From: Actinomycetota bacterium
GTDB taxonomy: Bacteria; Actinomycetota; Acidimicrobiia; IMCC26256; PALSA-610
Reading direction: 5' to 3'
DNA: 64,000 bases
Assembly (NCBI GenBank): GCA_005779395.1
Contig: SXJP01000002.1
Span: forward strand, 62,001 to 126,000
Shown here: positions 25,231 through 33,809 of the stretch, one piece after another
Numbering within the stretch: position 1 is the stretch's first letter
Layout of the letters: every line of letters begins with the position of its first letter
Position numbers and translations under genes: made by a program
The notes under the pieces: model-generated
Seen by the model: only the letters and a program-made list of their open reading frames with translations
Told to the model about the DNA's origin: nothing
The model's database searches: none

Positions 25231-26025
25231 ATGGGAATACTTGACGGCAAAATTGCAATAGTCGCGGGCGTTGGCCCCGGACTCGGGCAGGCAAATGCTC
25301 GAGCGCTCGCTAGAGAGGGTGCGACGGTCGTGCTCGCAGCGCGGACCGAGGCGAACCTTGAACAAACGCGTCTAGAAATCGCGGCCGAAGGCGGAACCAG
25401 TATCTGCGTCCCGACCAACATCTGTGACCGAGAATCAGCTGATTCACTGATTCAACGGACAATTGACGATTTTGGTCGTATCGATATTCTCGTGAATAAC
25501 GCCTTTCGCTCGTCTGGATTTGCTCCATTCGAAACCGCAGATCTGAATCAGTGGCGGAAGGTATACGAACTAAATGTATGGGGAAGCTTAAACGTCACGC
25601 AAGCCGCGATTCCCCACCTCAAGACATCAGCGAAAGAGCACGGAGACGCATCGGTCATCTTCATTTTGTCAATGAGCATGCGCAAAATTCGCGAAAACGA
25701 AGGTGACTACTCAGGGAGCAAGGCCGCGCTTCACACAACGATGCAGGGGCTAGCACTCGAGCTCGGTCCTTCGAAGGTTCGAGTCAATGCAGTCGCACCC
25801 GGCTGGATTGGAGGGCCGAGTGTCGAGATGTATCTCGGCTGGATGGCCCAAGAACGCCACGTCGATGTCGGAGTAATTCGAAGTGAGCGCGAGGCCGAGA
25901 TCCCGCTTCGCGAGATTCCACCGCAGGACGACATCGCGAACGCAGTTGTCTTCTTCGCGTCACCGTGGAGCCGTGTGATTACTGGTCAGACACTCGATGT
26001 CAATGGCGGCGAATATCTCGGCTGA
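25231..26025 (+). CDS. SDR-family oxidoreductase
   Basis: A 264-residue SDR with a slightly unusual cofactor loop, GVGPGLGQANA, in place of TGxxxGxG; NNAF replaces the common NNAG. The active-site Ser (ILSMSM) and Tyr-x3-Lys (YSGSKAAL) are intact, as is VITGQTLDVNGG at the end. The VGPGLG loop is found in actinobacterial SDRs near CoA-ester catabolism. It precedes the mycothiol-dependent dehydrogenase by 51 nt. Confidence 0.85.
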   Translation: MGILDGKIAIVAGVGPGLGQANARALAREGATVVLAARTEANLEQTRLEIAAEGGTSICVPTNICDRESADSLIQRTIDDFGRIDILVNNAFRSSGFAPFETADLNQWRKVYELNVWGSLNVTQAAIPHLKTSAKEHGDASVIFILSMSMRKIRENEGDYSGSKAALHTTMQGLALELGPSKVRVNAVAPGWIGGPSVEMYLGWMAQERHVDVGVIRSEREAEIPLREIPPQDDIANAVVFFASPWSRVITGQTLDVNGGEYLG

Positions 26026-26076
26026 ATAGTGTGCTGGCTCACGACGCGAACAACAATTTTCTAGTGGAGGATCGAA

Positions 26077-27165
26077 ATGCCGTACCAAGTCAGAGGCGTT
26101 GTCGCTACAGCCAAAGGCAAGCCGGTGACGGTCGAGACAATTCTGGTACCAGATCCCGGACCCGGCGAGGCAGTTGTCAACGTGCAGGCGTGCGGCGTTT
26201 GTCATACTGATCTCCACTACCGCGATGGTGGCATCAACGATGACTTCCCATTCCTTCTCGGACACGAAGCCGCAGGAGTAGTCGAAGCGATCGGAGACGG
26301 TGTCAGTGGGCTCGAAATTGGCGACTTCGTCGTTCTCAACTGGCGTGCAGTTTGCGGGAGTTGCCGTTCGTGCAACAAAGGAAAGCCGTGGCTCTGTTTC
26401 AATACTTTTAACGCTGTCCAAAAGATGACCCTTCTCGACGGGACCGAGATATCGCCCGCTCTCGGAATCGGTGCCTTCGCCGAAAAGACGCTTGTCGCCG
26501 CAGGTCAGTGCACGAAAGTAGATGCGCTAGCTCCTGCTAGCGCCGCCGGGCTACTCGGATGTGGCGTGATGGCTGGCTTCGGGGCTGCTACATACACAGG
26601 TGGGATTGGCAAGGGCGACAGCATCGCAGTGTTCGGATGTGGTGGAGTGGGCAACGCGGCAATTGCCGCTGCGAAACTTGCTGGCGCCACCACGATCATT
26701 GGCGTTGATCTAGATGATCAGAAATTGCGATGGGCGGAAGAGTTCGGCGCGACCCACACGATCAACGCATTGGGCGCCGAGGTCGTAGAGCAGATCAAAT
26801 CACTGACGGGAGGAAATGGTGCTGACGTCTGCATTGAAGCAGTCGGCCATCCTGCAGTACTTGAACAGGCTTTCTATGCCCGCGACTTCGCGGGAACGGT
26901 CGTACAGGTAGGTGTTCCGACACCGGACATGATGATGCCGTCCATCCCGATGATCGAGTTCTTCGGACGTGGCGGTGCTCTGAAGCCGAGTTGGTACGGC
27001 GACTGTTTGCCGAGCCGTGATTTTCCGATGCTCGTCGATCTTTTCTTGCAAGGCCGCTTCCCACTCGACAAGTTTGTGAGCGAGACAATCTCCATCGACG
27101 ATGTGGAGCGCGCCTTCGAAAAGATGCACCGCGGCGAAATTCTCCGCAGTGTCGTCGTGATCTGA
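26077..27165 (+). CDS. mscR: S-(hydroxymethyl)mycothiol dehydrogenase
   Basis: A zinc-dependent medium-chain dehydrogenase, 362 residues, closely following the actinobacterial formaldehyde-detoxifying enzyme. Catalytic zinc: Cys42 (ACGVCHTD), His63-Glu64 (LLGHEAAG). Structural zinc: four cysteines in [15 protein letters not shown]. Further family-specific blocks are [26 protein letters not shown] and [17 protein letters not shown]. It oxidises the formaldehyde-mycothiol adduct to S-formyl-mycothiol with NAD. A strong SD (GGAGG) precedes the ATG. A small CxxC protein follows 31 nt later. This gene is one reason to call the host an actinobacterium. Confidence 0.92.
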   Translation: MPYQVRGVVATAKGKPVTVETILVPDPGPGEAVVNVQACGVCHTDLHYRDGGINDDFPFLLGHEAAGVVEAIGDGVSGLEIGDFVVLNWRAVCGSCRSCNKGKPWLCFNTFNAVQKMTLLDGTEISPALGIGAFAEKTLVAAGQCTKVDALAPASAAGLLGCGVMAGFGAATYTGGIGKGDSIAVFGCGGVGNAAIAAAKLAGATTIIGVDLDDQKLRWAEEFGATHTINALGAEVVEQIKSLTGGNGADVCIEAVGHPAVLEQAFYARDFAGTVVQVGVPTPDMMMPSIPMIEFFGRGGALKPSWYGDCLPSRDFPMLVDLFLQGRFPLDKFVSETISIDDVERAFEKMHRGEILRSVVVI

Positions 27166-27196
27166 TGGGTACCAAACCAATTCCGGAGCCAAGAAA

Positions 27197-27367
27197 TTGA
27201 TCGACGTCCCTCGAATTATCGTCTGCGTCGACTGTCTCGGGCGTGCTCACCTTCTCACTCATCTCGACAATGAGGAACCGCCAGTTCGGGGAGACGTGCT
27301 CGCATACCGGTGCGAAGACTGCCTCGACCGTTGGGACATCGTGTACGAAGTAGATGATGACGTGTGA
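27197..27367 (+). CDS. Small zinc-ribbon-like protein after mscR
   Basis: A 56-residue frame with a TTG start, GGAG 8 nt before it, and two Cys pairs: IIVCVDCLGRAHLL and YRCEDCLDRWDIVYE. The CxxC...CxxC spacing (26 residues between pairs) fits a rubredoxin-like zinc ribbon. The sequence between contains acidic and Pro residues (DNEEPPVRGD), as in many small actinobacterial ribbons. It begins 31 nt after mscR and is likely co-transcribed. Function unknown. Confidence 0.65.
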   Translation: MIDVPRIIVCVDCLGRAHLLTHLDNEEPPVRGDVLAYRCEDCLDRWDIVYEVDDDV

Positions 27368-27416
27368 ATGTGTCACAAACGGCCATTAAGTTTCAAGAGG
27401 TAGATCGGATAAACCC

Positions 27417-27653
27417 ATGGGCATGATTTTGCTTCAATCGCTACTCGCTCAATCGTCGACCACTGTTGCAAATAGCGGTGCAGAACGCAACAATTTCGCG
27501 CTCGTGCTCATGTCGTTAGGCGTAGTTGCGCTCGGTGCGGTCGCGCTTGGTGCACCACGCCTCGCCAAGCGCATCAACGCCAACAAGGCCAGCAAGGCCA
27601 GCAAGGCCACCGCCGACCCTCGGACACCGACGGCGAGTAAGCCCCGTTCCTAG
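27417..27653 (+). CDS. Small single-pass membrane protein
   Basis: A 78-residue protein with one hydrophobic helix (about residues 28-46, ALVLMSLGVVALGAVALGA) and a basic tail with a short repeat NKASKASKA, caused by repeated GCAAGGCCA units in the DNA. The N-terminus (LLQSLLAQSS) may be a second weak helix. No family is recognised. An ATG two codons later is an alternative start. Confidence 0.5.
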   Translation: MGMILLQSLLAQSSTTVANSGAERNNFALVLMSLGVVALGAVALGAPRLAKRINANKASKASKATADPRTPTASKPRS

Positions 27654-27662
27654 AACGCGTTC

Positions 27663-27668
27663 TAGGAT
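27663..27668 (+). promoter_or_regulatory. TAnnnT box before amidohydrolase 27675
   Basis: TAGGAT, 6 nt from the GTG at 27675. Confidence 0.5.
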
Positions 27669-27674
27669 TATCCA

Positions 27675-28877
27675 GTGAGCGACTCCCCCAACTTCGGCGA
27701 CAGCGCCTTTCGTGCATTCGATGCCGACAACCACTACTACGAGGCTCTCGATGCCTTCACACGGCATGTTCCTCCTGCGCTGCAACCACGTTGCGTGCAG
27801 TGGGCCGAGGTTGACGGCCGGAGGTACCACGTCGTCGGCGGCCAACTCAGTCGGGCGGTAACAAACCCGACCTTCAATCCAATCGCCACAGCTGGCGCGA
27901 TGCACGACTATTTCCGCGGGAACCCCGATGGTCGGCAGCCGTGGGAATTTCTGACCGAGCGCGAACCCATTCCTTCGTCGTATCGCGATCGTGATGCAAG
28001 GGTCCACCAACTCGATGCCCACGGACTCGAAAGCATCTGGTTATTCCCGACGCTCGGTGTGCTCTACGAAGAACTTCTCAAACACGATCCATTTGCAGTC
28101 ACTACAACATTCACAGGATTCAATCGTTGGCTCAGTGAAGACTGGGGATTTCACTACGCGGAGCGAATTTTTGCTGCTCCTTACTTGTCGCTCGCAGATG
28201 TCGAATGGTCGGTTCGTGAATTGGATTGGGTACTTAGTGAGGGAGCTACCACGATCGTGATGCGCCCAGCAGCAGCATGCACGGCTCTCGGATATCGTTC
28301 ACCCTTCGATCCATGTTTCGATCCTTTCTGGGCACGCGTTAACGAGGCCGGGATAACCGTGGTCGTTCACGCAGGCGACAGTGGCTATGCACTAAATGGT
28401 TACGCTCCGGACGGATTTAGCGCACAGCTCAGCGGCGGTGGTTGGAAGCCGAGTGTCAAATCGTTCGCGATTGAAAGGGCCGCATACGACTTCTTGATTA
28501 CGGCATCATTCGAGAAGCTGTTCGATCGTTTCCCAAATGTGCGGATCGCTTCTGTAGAAAATGGCAGCGGATTCCTATCCGACCTGTTCAGCAAACTCCT
28601 CAGCACTTCGAAGAAGATGCCCGGTTACTTTGCTGAGAACCCCGTCGAGACATTTATGCGCCATGTGTGGATCAACCCGTTCTGGGAAGACAACGTGCAC
28701 GAGGTAGTCGATCTGATGGGAGCCGATCGCGTGATCTTCGGTTCTGACTGGCCGCATATCGAGGGCATGCCCGAGCCCCTCAACTATGTGAGCGAACTCG
28801 CATCCTTCCCAGATGCCCAGAAACAGATGATTCTTCGCGACAACGTGCGCGCGCTCAACACACCCCAAACCAACTAG
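27675..28877 (+). CDS. Amidohydrolase-2 family protein (1 of 3)
   Basis: A 400-residue TIM-barrel hydrolase/decarboxylase of the amidohydrolase-2 (ACMSD/LigW-like) group. The first metal motif is FDADNHYYE, the middle His is in VVVHAGDSG, a second His/Glu region is IASVENGSGF, and the late Asp is in IFGSDWPHIEG. Members hydrolyse or decarboxylate aromatic and heteroaromatic acids. A leaderless-type promoter precedes the GTG. dus follows after 23 nt with its own box. Confidence 0.85.
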   Translation: MSDSPNFGDSAFRAFDADNHYYEALDAFTRHVPPALQPRCVQWAEVDGRRYHVVGGQLSRAVTNPTFNPIATAGAMHDYFRGNPDGRQPWEFLTEREPIPSSYRDRDARVHQLDAHGLESIWLFPTLGVLYEELLKHDPFAVTTTFTGFNRWLSEDWGFHYAERIFAAPYLSLADVEWSVRELDWVLSEGATTIVMRPAAACTALGYRSPFDPCFDPFWARVNEAGITVVVHAGDSGYALNGYAPDGFSAQLSGGGWKPSVKSFAIERAAYDFLITASFEKLFDRFPNVRIASVENGSGFLSDLFSKLLSTSKKMPGYFAENPVETFMRHVWINPFWEDNVHEVVDLMGADRVIFGSDWPHIEGMPEPLNYVSELASFPDAQKQMILRDNVRALNTPQTN

Positions 28878-28888
28878 CCCGTCTCCCA

Positions 28889-28894
28889 TAATCT
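28889..28894 (+). promoter_or_regulatory. TAnnnT box before dus
   Basis: TAATCT, 6 nt from the ATG at 28901. Confidence 0.45.
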
Positions 28895-28900
28895 GAGAAG

Positions 28901-30013
28901 ATGTTGCGGATCGGTCGCCTTCAGCTTGCTACCCCAGTAGTACTTGCGCCAATGGCTGGAGTAACTAACAGAGCATTCCGTCGGCTCTGTCGGCGGCATG
29001 GTGCGTCACTCCTCGTTTCGGAAATGGTCAATGCTCGCGGACTAGTCGAAGATTCCACTCGTTCCGAAGATCTCACAGCGTTCGACACCGACGAGACGAC
29101 CAGGAGCTTGCAACTCTACGGAACGGACGCAGCCATCATCGGCGAAGCAGTTCGAATTCTCGTAGGCCGCGGCGTCGACCATATAGACCTCAACTTCGGC
29201 TGCCCCGTTCGCAAAGTGACGCGGCATGGCGGTGGTGCCGCGGTCCCTGCACGCCCACGCCTCGTCGAGGCAATCGTCGCCGCAGCGGTCGACGGAGGTG
29301 GAGGAATCCCGATAACCGTGAAGATGCGGATGGGCATTGATGAGGAACGTCTCACATTCGTTCCAGCCGCCCACGCAGCCGTCGACGCAGGTGCATCTGC
29401 CGTAGCGCTACATGCGCGAACAGCAGCTCAGTTGTATTCTGGAACGGCACGTTGGGATGCGATCACGGAACTAGTCGCCGAGTTGCCAGGTACCCCTGTG
29501 CTGGGCAACGGCGATATTTGGACAGCGACCGATGCCCAGGAGATGCTGCGACAAACAGATTGTGCCGGTGTCGTCATTGGTCGTGGTTGTTTAGGTAATC
29601 CATGGCTATTTCGTGACCTCGGTGCCGCTTTTGCAGGTGAGCCCATCCCTGAACCACCGACTCTGGGCGAAGTTTGCGACACGATCATCGAACACGCCGA
29701 TTTGCTAGCTGAGCATCATGGACACGATCGTGCAGTCCTGGCGATTCGAAAGCACGTCGGGTGGTACTTGGGAGGGTACGCAGTAGGGGGGTGGAATCGG
29801 CGTGCGCTAATGCAATCGGCGACCCTCGTCGAACTCGGTTCACGCCTCGCTGACTTCGATCGTGACCTCGTGCTACCCCTCGAGAATCGTGGCATTAGCC
29901 GCGGTACGCGCAAGGGTCCCCAAGAGGTGACCCTCCCGCACGGCTGGATGAACGCACATTCGGCTTCCCCTCCAGTTGATCGCGCTGCCGAATTGACGGT
30001 GAGCGGCGGTTGA
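28901..30013 (+). CDS. dusB: tRNA-dihydrouridine synthase
   Basis: An FMN enzyme of 370 residues reducing uridines in tRNA to dihydrouridine. Family blocks: APMAGVTNRAFRRL at the start, the catalytic Cys in DLNFGCPVRKV, KMRMGID (phosphate/FMN Lys), ALHARTAAQLYSG, VLGNGDI and VIGRGCLGNPWLF. The C-terminal helical domain recognises tRNA. Its stop overlaps the TTG start of maf as TTGA. Confidence 0.93.
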   Translation: MLRIGRLQLATPVVLAPMAGVTNRAFRRLCRRHGASLLVSEMVNARGLVEDSTRSEDLTAFDTDETTRSLQLYGTDAAIIGEAVRILVGRGVDHIDLNFGCPVRKVTRHGGGAAVPARPRLVEAIVAAAVDGGGGIPITVKMRMGIDEERLTFVPAAHAAVDAGASAVALHARTAAQLYSGTARWDAITELVAELPGTPVLGNGDIWTATDAQEMLRQTDCAGVVIGRGCLGNPWLFRDLGAAFAGEPIPEPPTLGEVCDTIIEHADLLAEHHGHDRAVLAIRKHVGWYLGGYAVGGWNRRALMQSATLVELGSRLADFDRDLVLPLENRGISRGTRKGPQEVTLPHGWMNAHSASPPVDRAAELTVSGG

Positions 30014-30627
30014 CCGAAATCATTCTCGCAAGCACATCTCCACGTCGTGGCGACTTACTAGCTTCGCTTGGACTCGTGTTCGCCATCGTCGATCCTGCTG
30101 TCGATGAAAACCACTTTTCGGGCGAGGATCCTGAGTCGTACGTAGTCCGGGTGGCTAGGTCTAAAGCCGAAGCCGTTGCCACTGCAATGACCGACCAGCT
30201 GATCATCGCGGCAGATACGACCGTGGCGCTAGACGGCGATGTCGTCGGCAAACCACTTGATCGGCTTGATGCTGCGAGAATCTTGCGGGTACTGTCTGGC
30301 CGTACACACACCGTTTTCACAGGCGTGGCCCTGGCTCTCGCGGGCCGAATGGTTTCGGGAGTCGTTGCTACGCATGTTTCGTTTTGTCAGTTGAGTGACG
30401 CTGCAATCGCTTGGTACGTCGGGACAGGCGAACCTGATGACAAGGCTGGTGCGTATGGCATGCAGGGCGCTGGAAATGTCTTTGTCGAGCACGTAGACGG
30501 CAGCCCGAGCAACGTCATCGGCCTTCCTCTTGCTCTCGTGCGTGACCTTGCAACCGACCTCGGGATCGACTTGCTACAGCTCGCATCTTCGCCCGGTCGT
30601 ACAGAACGGCCTAGCTTCAGGTCATGA
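30010..30627 (+). CDS. maf: Maf-like nucleotide pyrophosphatase
   Basis: A 205-residue Maf/Ham1-fold protein hydrolysing non-canonical or modified nucleoside triphosphates. The start LASTSPRRGDLL, the metal-binding AADTTVALDGDVVGKP and AGAYGMQGAGNVFVEHVDG are intact. The TTG start overlaps the dusB stop, and its own stop overlaps the ATG of the SsuD-like gene (ATGA), so the three genes form one operon. Confidence 0.9.
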   Translation: MTEIILASTSPRRGDLLASLGLVFAIVDPAVDENHFSGEDPESYVVRVARSKAEAVATAMTDQLIIAADTTVALDGDVVGKPLDRLDAARILRVLSGRTHTVFTGVALALAGRMVSGVVATHVSFCQLSDAAIAWYVGTGEPDDKAGAYGMQGAGNVFVEHVDGSPSNVIGLPLALVRDLATDLGIDLLQLASSPGRTERPSFRS

Positions 30628-31751
30628 CCGATGCCTCGACTCGCGGACTCGCAGTCCACTGGTTCTTGCCTACAGGCGGCGACTCGCGCGACGTGATGCC
30701 CGGAATCGATTCCGTGTCTCGCGCTCCTGATGTCGGATATCTCGCGCAGATAGCGCAGGCCTGCGAAGGGCTCGGCTTCGATGGTCTACTTACGCCATGT
30801 GGAACCGGTTGCGAAGACGCATGGATCACCACGGCGGCGCTTCTCGCGGTTACGCGCCGAATCAAGTTCCTCGTCGCCTTTCGGCCGACGCTCCTTACCC
30901 CAACGCTCGCAGCGCAGATGGCGTCGACATACCAGAGGGTCTCTGGTGGACGACTCCTAGTCAACATCGTTACGGGCGCAGAGCAATCCGAACTTGCTCG
31001 CTTTGGCGTTTGGGATGACAAAGAAACTCGCTACGAACGCACAGGCGAGTTTCTCGCGATCATGAGGGCCGCTTGGGCCGACGACCCAATCGACTTCGAC
31101 GGTCAGCACTACAAAGTTTCCGGGGCGACCACTCGTATCGCTCCGAAACCGGTACCGCGTATCTATTTCGGTGGCGCCTCAGACGCAGCCGAACGAGTCG
31201 CAGCCGAACACGTCGACGTATATCTCGTATGGGGCGAGCCACCAGATCTACTCACGCCTCGCATCGCCAAGATGAGACAACTCGCCCGCGAACGCTCACG
31301 CGAGGTCACTCTTGGTGTCAGATTCCACGTCATAGCGCGACCCACTTCGGAGCAAGCGTGGCAAGTTGCCGATGAACTGTTGGCAGGGATGTCGCCTGAA
31401 GCAATAACAGCGGCGCAGATTGATTTCGCGAAGACTCAGAGCGTCGGACAGGCGCGAATGGCCGCCTTGCACAAAGGCGACGACAGCGACCTAGTCGTCT
31501 ACCCGAACATCTGGGCAGGCATCGGCCTTGTTCGCGGTGGGGTCGGCACCGCAATAGTTGGCAACTATGAAGAGGTTGCCGATCGAATCTGCGAATACCG
31601 CGAACTTGGTTTTGATGAGTTCATCCTTTCTGGCTATCCGCATCTTGAAGAGGCCTACTGGTTCGGTGAGGGCGTGATGCCTATATTGCGCGGCCGCGGC
31701 CTGTTGCCTCCGCTCGAGAGCGAGTCATCTCCAATTTTTTCATTCCGGTGA
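30624..31751 (+). CDS. ssuD: FMNH2-dependent alkanesulfonate monooxygenase-like (SsuD)
   Basis: A 375-residue bacterial-luciferase-type monooxygenase collinear with E. coli SsuD: GLAVHWFLPTGGDSR, TPCGTGCEDAWI (with the cysteine near the active site), FRPTLLTPTLAAQMAST, NIVTGAEQSELARFG, IYFGGASDAAERVAAEHVD, VRFHVIARPTSEQAW and the C-terminal FILSGYPHLEEAYWFGE. It would split alkanesulfonates to aldehyde and sulfite. No ssuABC transporter or SsuE reductase is beside it; instead it is coupled to dus-maf and followed by a GATase. Confidence 0.9.
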   Translation: MTDASTRGLAVHWFLPTGGDSRDVMPGIDSVSRAPDVGYLAQIAQACEGLGFDGLLTPCGTGCEDAWITTAALLAVTRRIKFLVAFRPTLLTPTLAAQMASTYQRVSGGRLLVNIVTGAEQSELARFGVWDDKETRYERTGEFLAIMRAAWADDPIDFDGQHYKVSGATTRIAPKPVPRIYFGGASDAAERVAAEHVDVYLVWGEPPDLLTPRIAKMRQLARERSREVTLGVRFHVIARPTSEQAWQVADELLAGMSPEAITAAQIDFAKTQSVGQARMAALHKGDDSDLVVYPNIWAGIGLVRGGVGTAIVGNYEEVADRICEYRELGFDEFILSGYPHLEEAYWFGEGVMPILRGRGLLPPLESESSPIFSFR

Positions 31752-31758
31752 TCGCAAC

Positions 31759-32472
31759 ATGACGAGCACGCGCATAGGACTACTGATGTGTGGTCACATT
31801 GATCCGTTGTCCCAGCATCTGCATGGTGACTACCCTGAACTTTTCGCATATCTCCTCCGCGACACCTCGATTGAGCTGATTCGATACGACCTCGACGAGG
31901 GACGCTTCCCTGTATCTGAACGGGAATGCGACGGTTGGATCTGCGCACCATCGCGCAACTCGGTGTATGACAATCTTGAATGGATTGCCGAAGCCGAAGA
32001 GCTACACCGACGATTCATCGCGCTCGAATTGCCATATGTCGGCATATGTTTCGGCCATCAATTGCTCGCACAGGCATTGGGTGGGAAAGTCGAGCGCGCT
32101 TCACACGGCTGGAACGTCGGAGTGCATGAATATGAACTAACCGAGTCCCCAAGTTGGATTGGAGTAGGAACCCGATCGGTCGCTCTCGTAGCAAGCCACC
32201 AAGACCAGGTCACTATTCCGCCAGGCGATGCGACGGTATTTGCCAAAGCCACCGATGGGACATGCCCGATTGGGGGCATGGTCGTCGGCGACAGAGCCTG
32301 GACTATCCAACTACACCCTGAGTTTGTACCCGACCTCGCGGATCACCTACTTGCAGGCAGGGTGGAACTTATCGGCGCTAGCAAAGTCGCCGCGGCTCGG
32401 GCGAGTCTTTCAAATCCCATTGACAGCGCGAAGGTCTCAGGCTGGATTTCCCGATTCTTCGACGGGCACTAA
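31759..32472 (+). CDS. Class I glutamine amidotransferase (stand-alone)
   Basis: A 237-residue GATase with the catalytic triad visible: nucleophile Cys97 in GICFGHQLLA and His-x-Glu in LHPEFVPDL. The N-terminus (LLMCGHIDP) and length are like the GMP-synthase-like stand-alone amidases and gamma-glutamyl hydrolases such as PuuD relatives. It starts 7 nt after ssuD and so may be in the same transcript. The partner or substrate is not evident. Confidence 0.85.
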   Translation: MTSTRIGLLMCGHIDPLSQHLHGDYPELFAYLLRDTSIELIRYDLDEGRFPVSERECDGWICAPSRNSVYDNLEWIAEAEELHRRFIALELPYVGICFGHQLLAQALGGKVERASHGWNVGVHEYELTESPSWIGVGTRSVALVASHQDQVTIPPGDATVFAKATDGTCPIGGMVVGDRAWTIQLHPEFVPDLADHLLAGRVELIGASKVAAARASLSNPIDSAKVSGWISRFFDGH

Positions 32473-32525
32473 AGCCAACAGTCAGGTACCGTCTAGGGAG
32501 CGCCGCTGTGCGAGGAGCGACACAG

Positions 32526-33809
32526 ATGACCGAAGTGAATGACCTAATCCTGATCTCTGTTGACGACCACTTGGTCGAACCACGAGACATGTTCGATGGC
32601 CGTCTCGCCACCAAGTTTGCTGATGCCGCACCGCGAATCTCGCTCACGCCCGATGGAGCAGATGTGTGGGTGTTTAACGGCACCGTGATTCCGAACATCG
32701 GTCTTAACGCCGTCGCTGGAAAGCCGAAATCCGAATACGGAGTAGAGCCAACTGCGTTCGACGAGATGCGCCCAGGATGCTTCGACATTGCCGAGCGCAT
32801 AAAGGACATGGATGCAGGCGGTGTACTCGCCTCAATGTGTTTTCCGAGTTTCCCTGGTTTTGCAGCCCGCCTCTTTTCTGCCTGCGCGGACAAGGACTTA
32901 GCTCTAGCCGTGTTACAGGCATACAACAACTGGCACATCGAGGCGTGGTGTGGCGTCGCTCCCGACAGGTTTATTCCAATGGGCTTGCCGATCATTTGGG
33001 ACCCGGAGCTTGCAGCGGCGGAGGTACGACGGCTCGCTCGTATGGGTGTTCACTCAGTCACCTTCACGGAGAATCCGCACAAGCTTGGTTACCCAAGTTT
33101 TCACGATCCGCATTGGGATCCACTTTGGCGCGCTTGTTGTGAAGAAGAAGTAGTTGTATCAATTCACCTCGGAAGTTCTGGCGAGCTCGTGGTGACAGCG
33201 CCAGATGCACCGATCGACGTCATGATCACGTTGCAGCCAATGAACATTTGCCAAGCGGCTGCTGATCTGCTCTGGTCTCGAATACCAAAGAACTTCCCAA
33301 CTTTGCGCATCGCTCTGAGTGAGGGTGGCGCAGGTTGGATCCCATACTTCCTAGACAGGGCAGACCGCACCTATGAAATGCACCATCAATGGACCGGTCA
33401 AGATTTCGGCGACATGCTCCCTAGCGACGTGTTCCGCCGACATTTCCTAACTTGCTTTATCAGCGATCCGGTTGGTGTCCGACTCCGCGACCTGATCGGA
33501 ATCGACAACATCGCTTGGGAGTGCGATTACCCGCATTCAGATTCTTCGTGGCCCAAAGCTCCTGAAGAAGTAGCGAGCGTTCTTCAAGGAGTATCGCAGA
33601 ACGAGATCGACAAGATCACTCACGAAAACGCTATGCGCTGGTACTCCTTCGATCCGTTCGCAAATAGGTCGCGAGCCGACTCGACGGTTGGGGCTCTGCG
33701 AGCTACTGCTAGCGGGCACGATACTTCAACCCGGTCATTCGATAAAGGTCGGTTTCAACGCCAGGTCGGAATGAGCGCGGCCGAAATTGCGAGCAAGGCA
33801 ACGGCTTAG
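32526..33809 (+). CDS. Amidohydrolase-2 family protein (2 of 3)
   Basis: A 427-residue member of the same superfamily as 27675-28877 but only distantly alike: D-D-H motif in ISVDDHLVEP, His in VSIHLGSSGE, ALSEGGAGWIPYFLDR and late Asp in ECDYPHSDSSWP. The ending AAEIASKATA is unlike the others. I start it at ATG 32526, which has GGAG 8 nt before it; a GTG at 32508 is open upstream. Its stop overlaps the convergent ADH stop by 4 nt. Confidence 0.85.
   Translation: MTEVNDLILISVDDHLVEPRDMFDGRLATKFADAAPRISLTPDGADVWVFNGTVIPNIGLNAVAGKPKSEYGVEPTAFDEMRPGCFDIAERIKDMDAGGVLASMCFPSFPGFAARLFSACADKDLALAVLQAYNNWHIEAWCGVAPDRFIPMGLPIIWDPELAAAEVRRLARMGVHSVTFTENPHKLGYPSFHDPHWDPLWRACCEEEVVVSIHLGSSGELVVTAPDAPIDVMITLQPMNICQAAADLLWSRIPKNFPTLRIALSEGGAGWIPYFLDRADRTYEMHHQWTGQDFGDMLPSDVFRRHFLTCFISDPVGVRLRDLIGIDNIAWECDYPHSDSSWPKAPEEVASVLQGVSQNEIDKITHENAMRWYSFDPFANRSRADSTVGALRATASGHDTSTRSFDKGRFQRQVGMSAAEIASKATA

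Noticed and set aside
27580..27612. GCAAGGCCA repeats as a regulatory repeat
   Set aside because: They lie inside a coding frame and only encode a Lys-Ala-Ser-rich tail.
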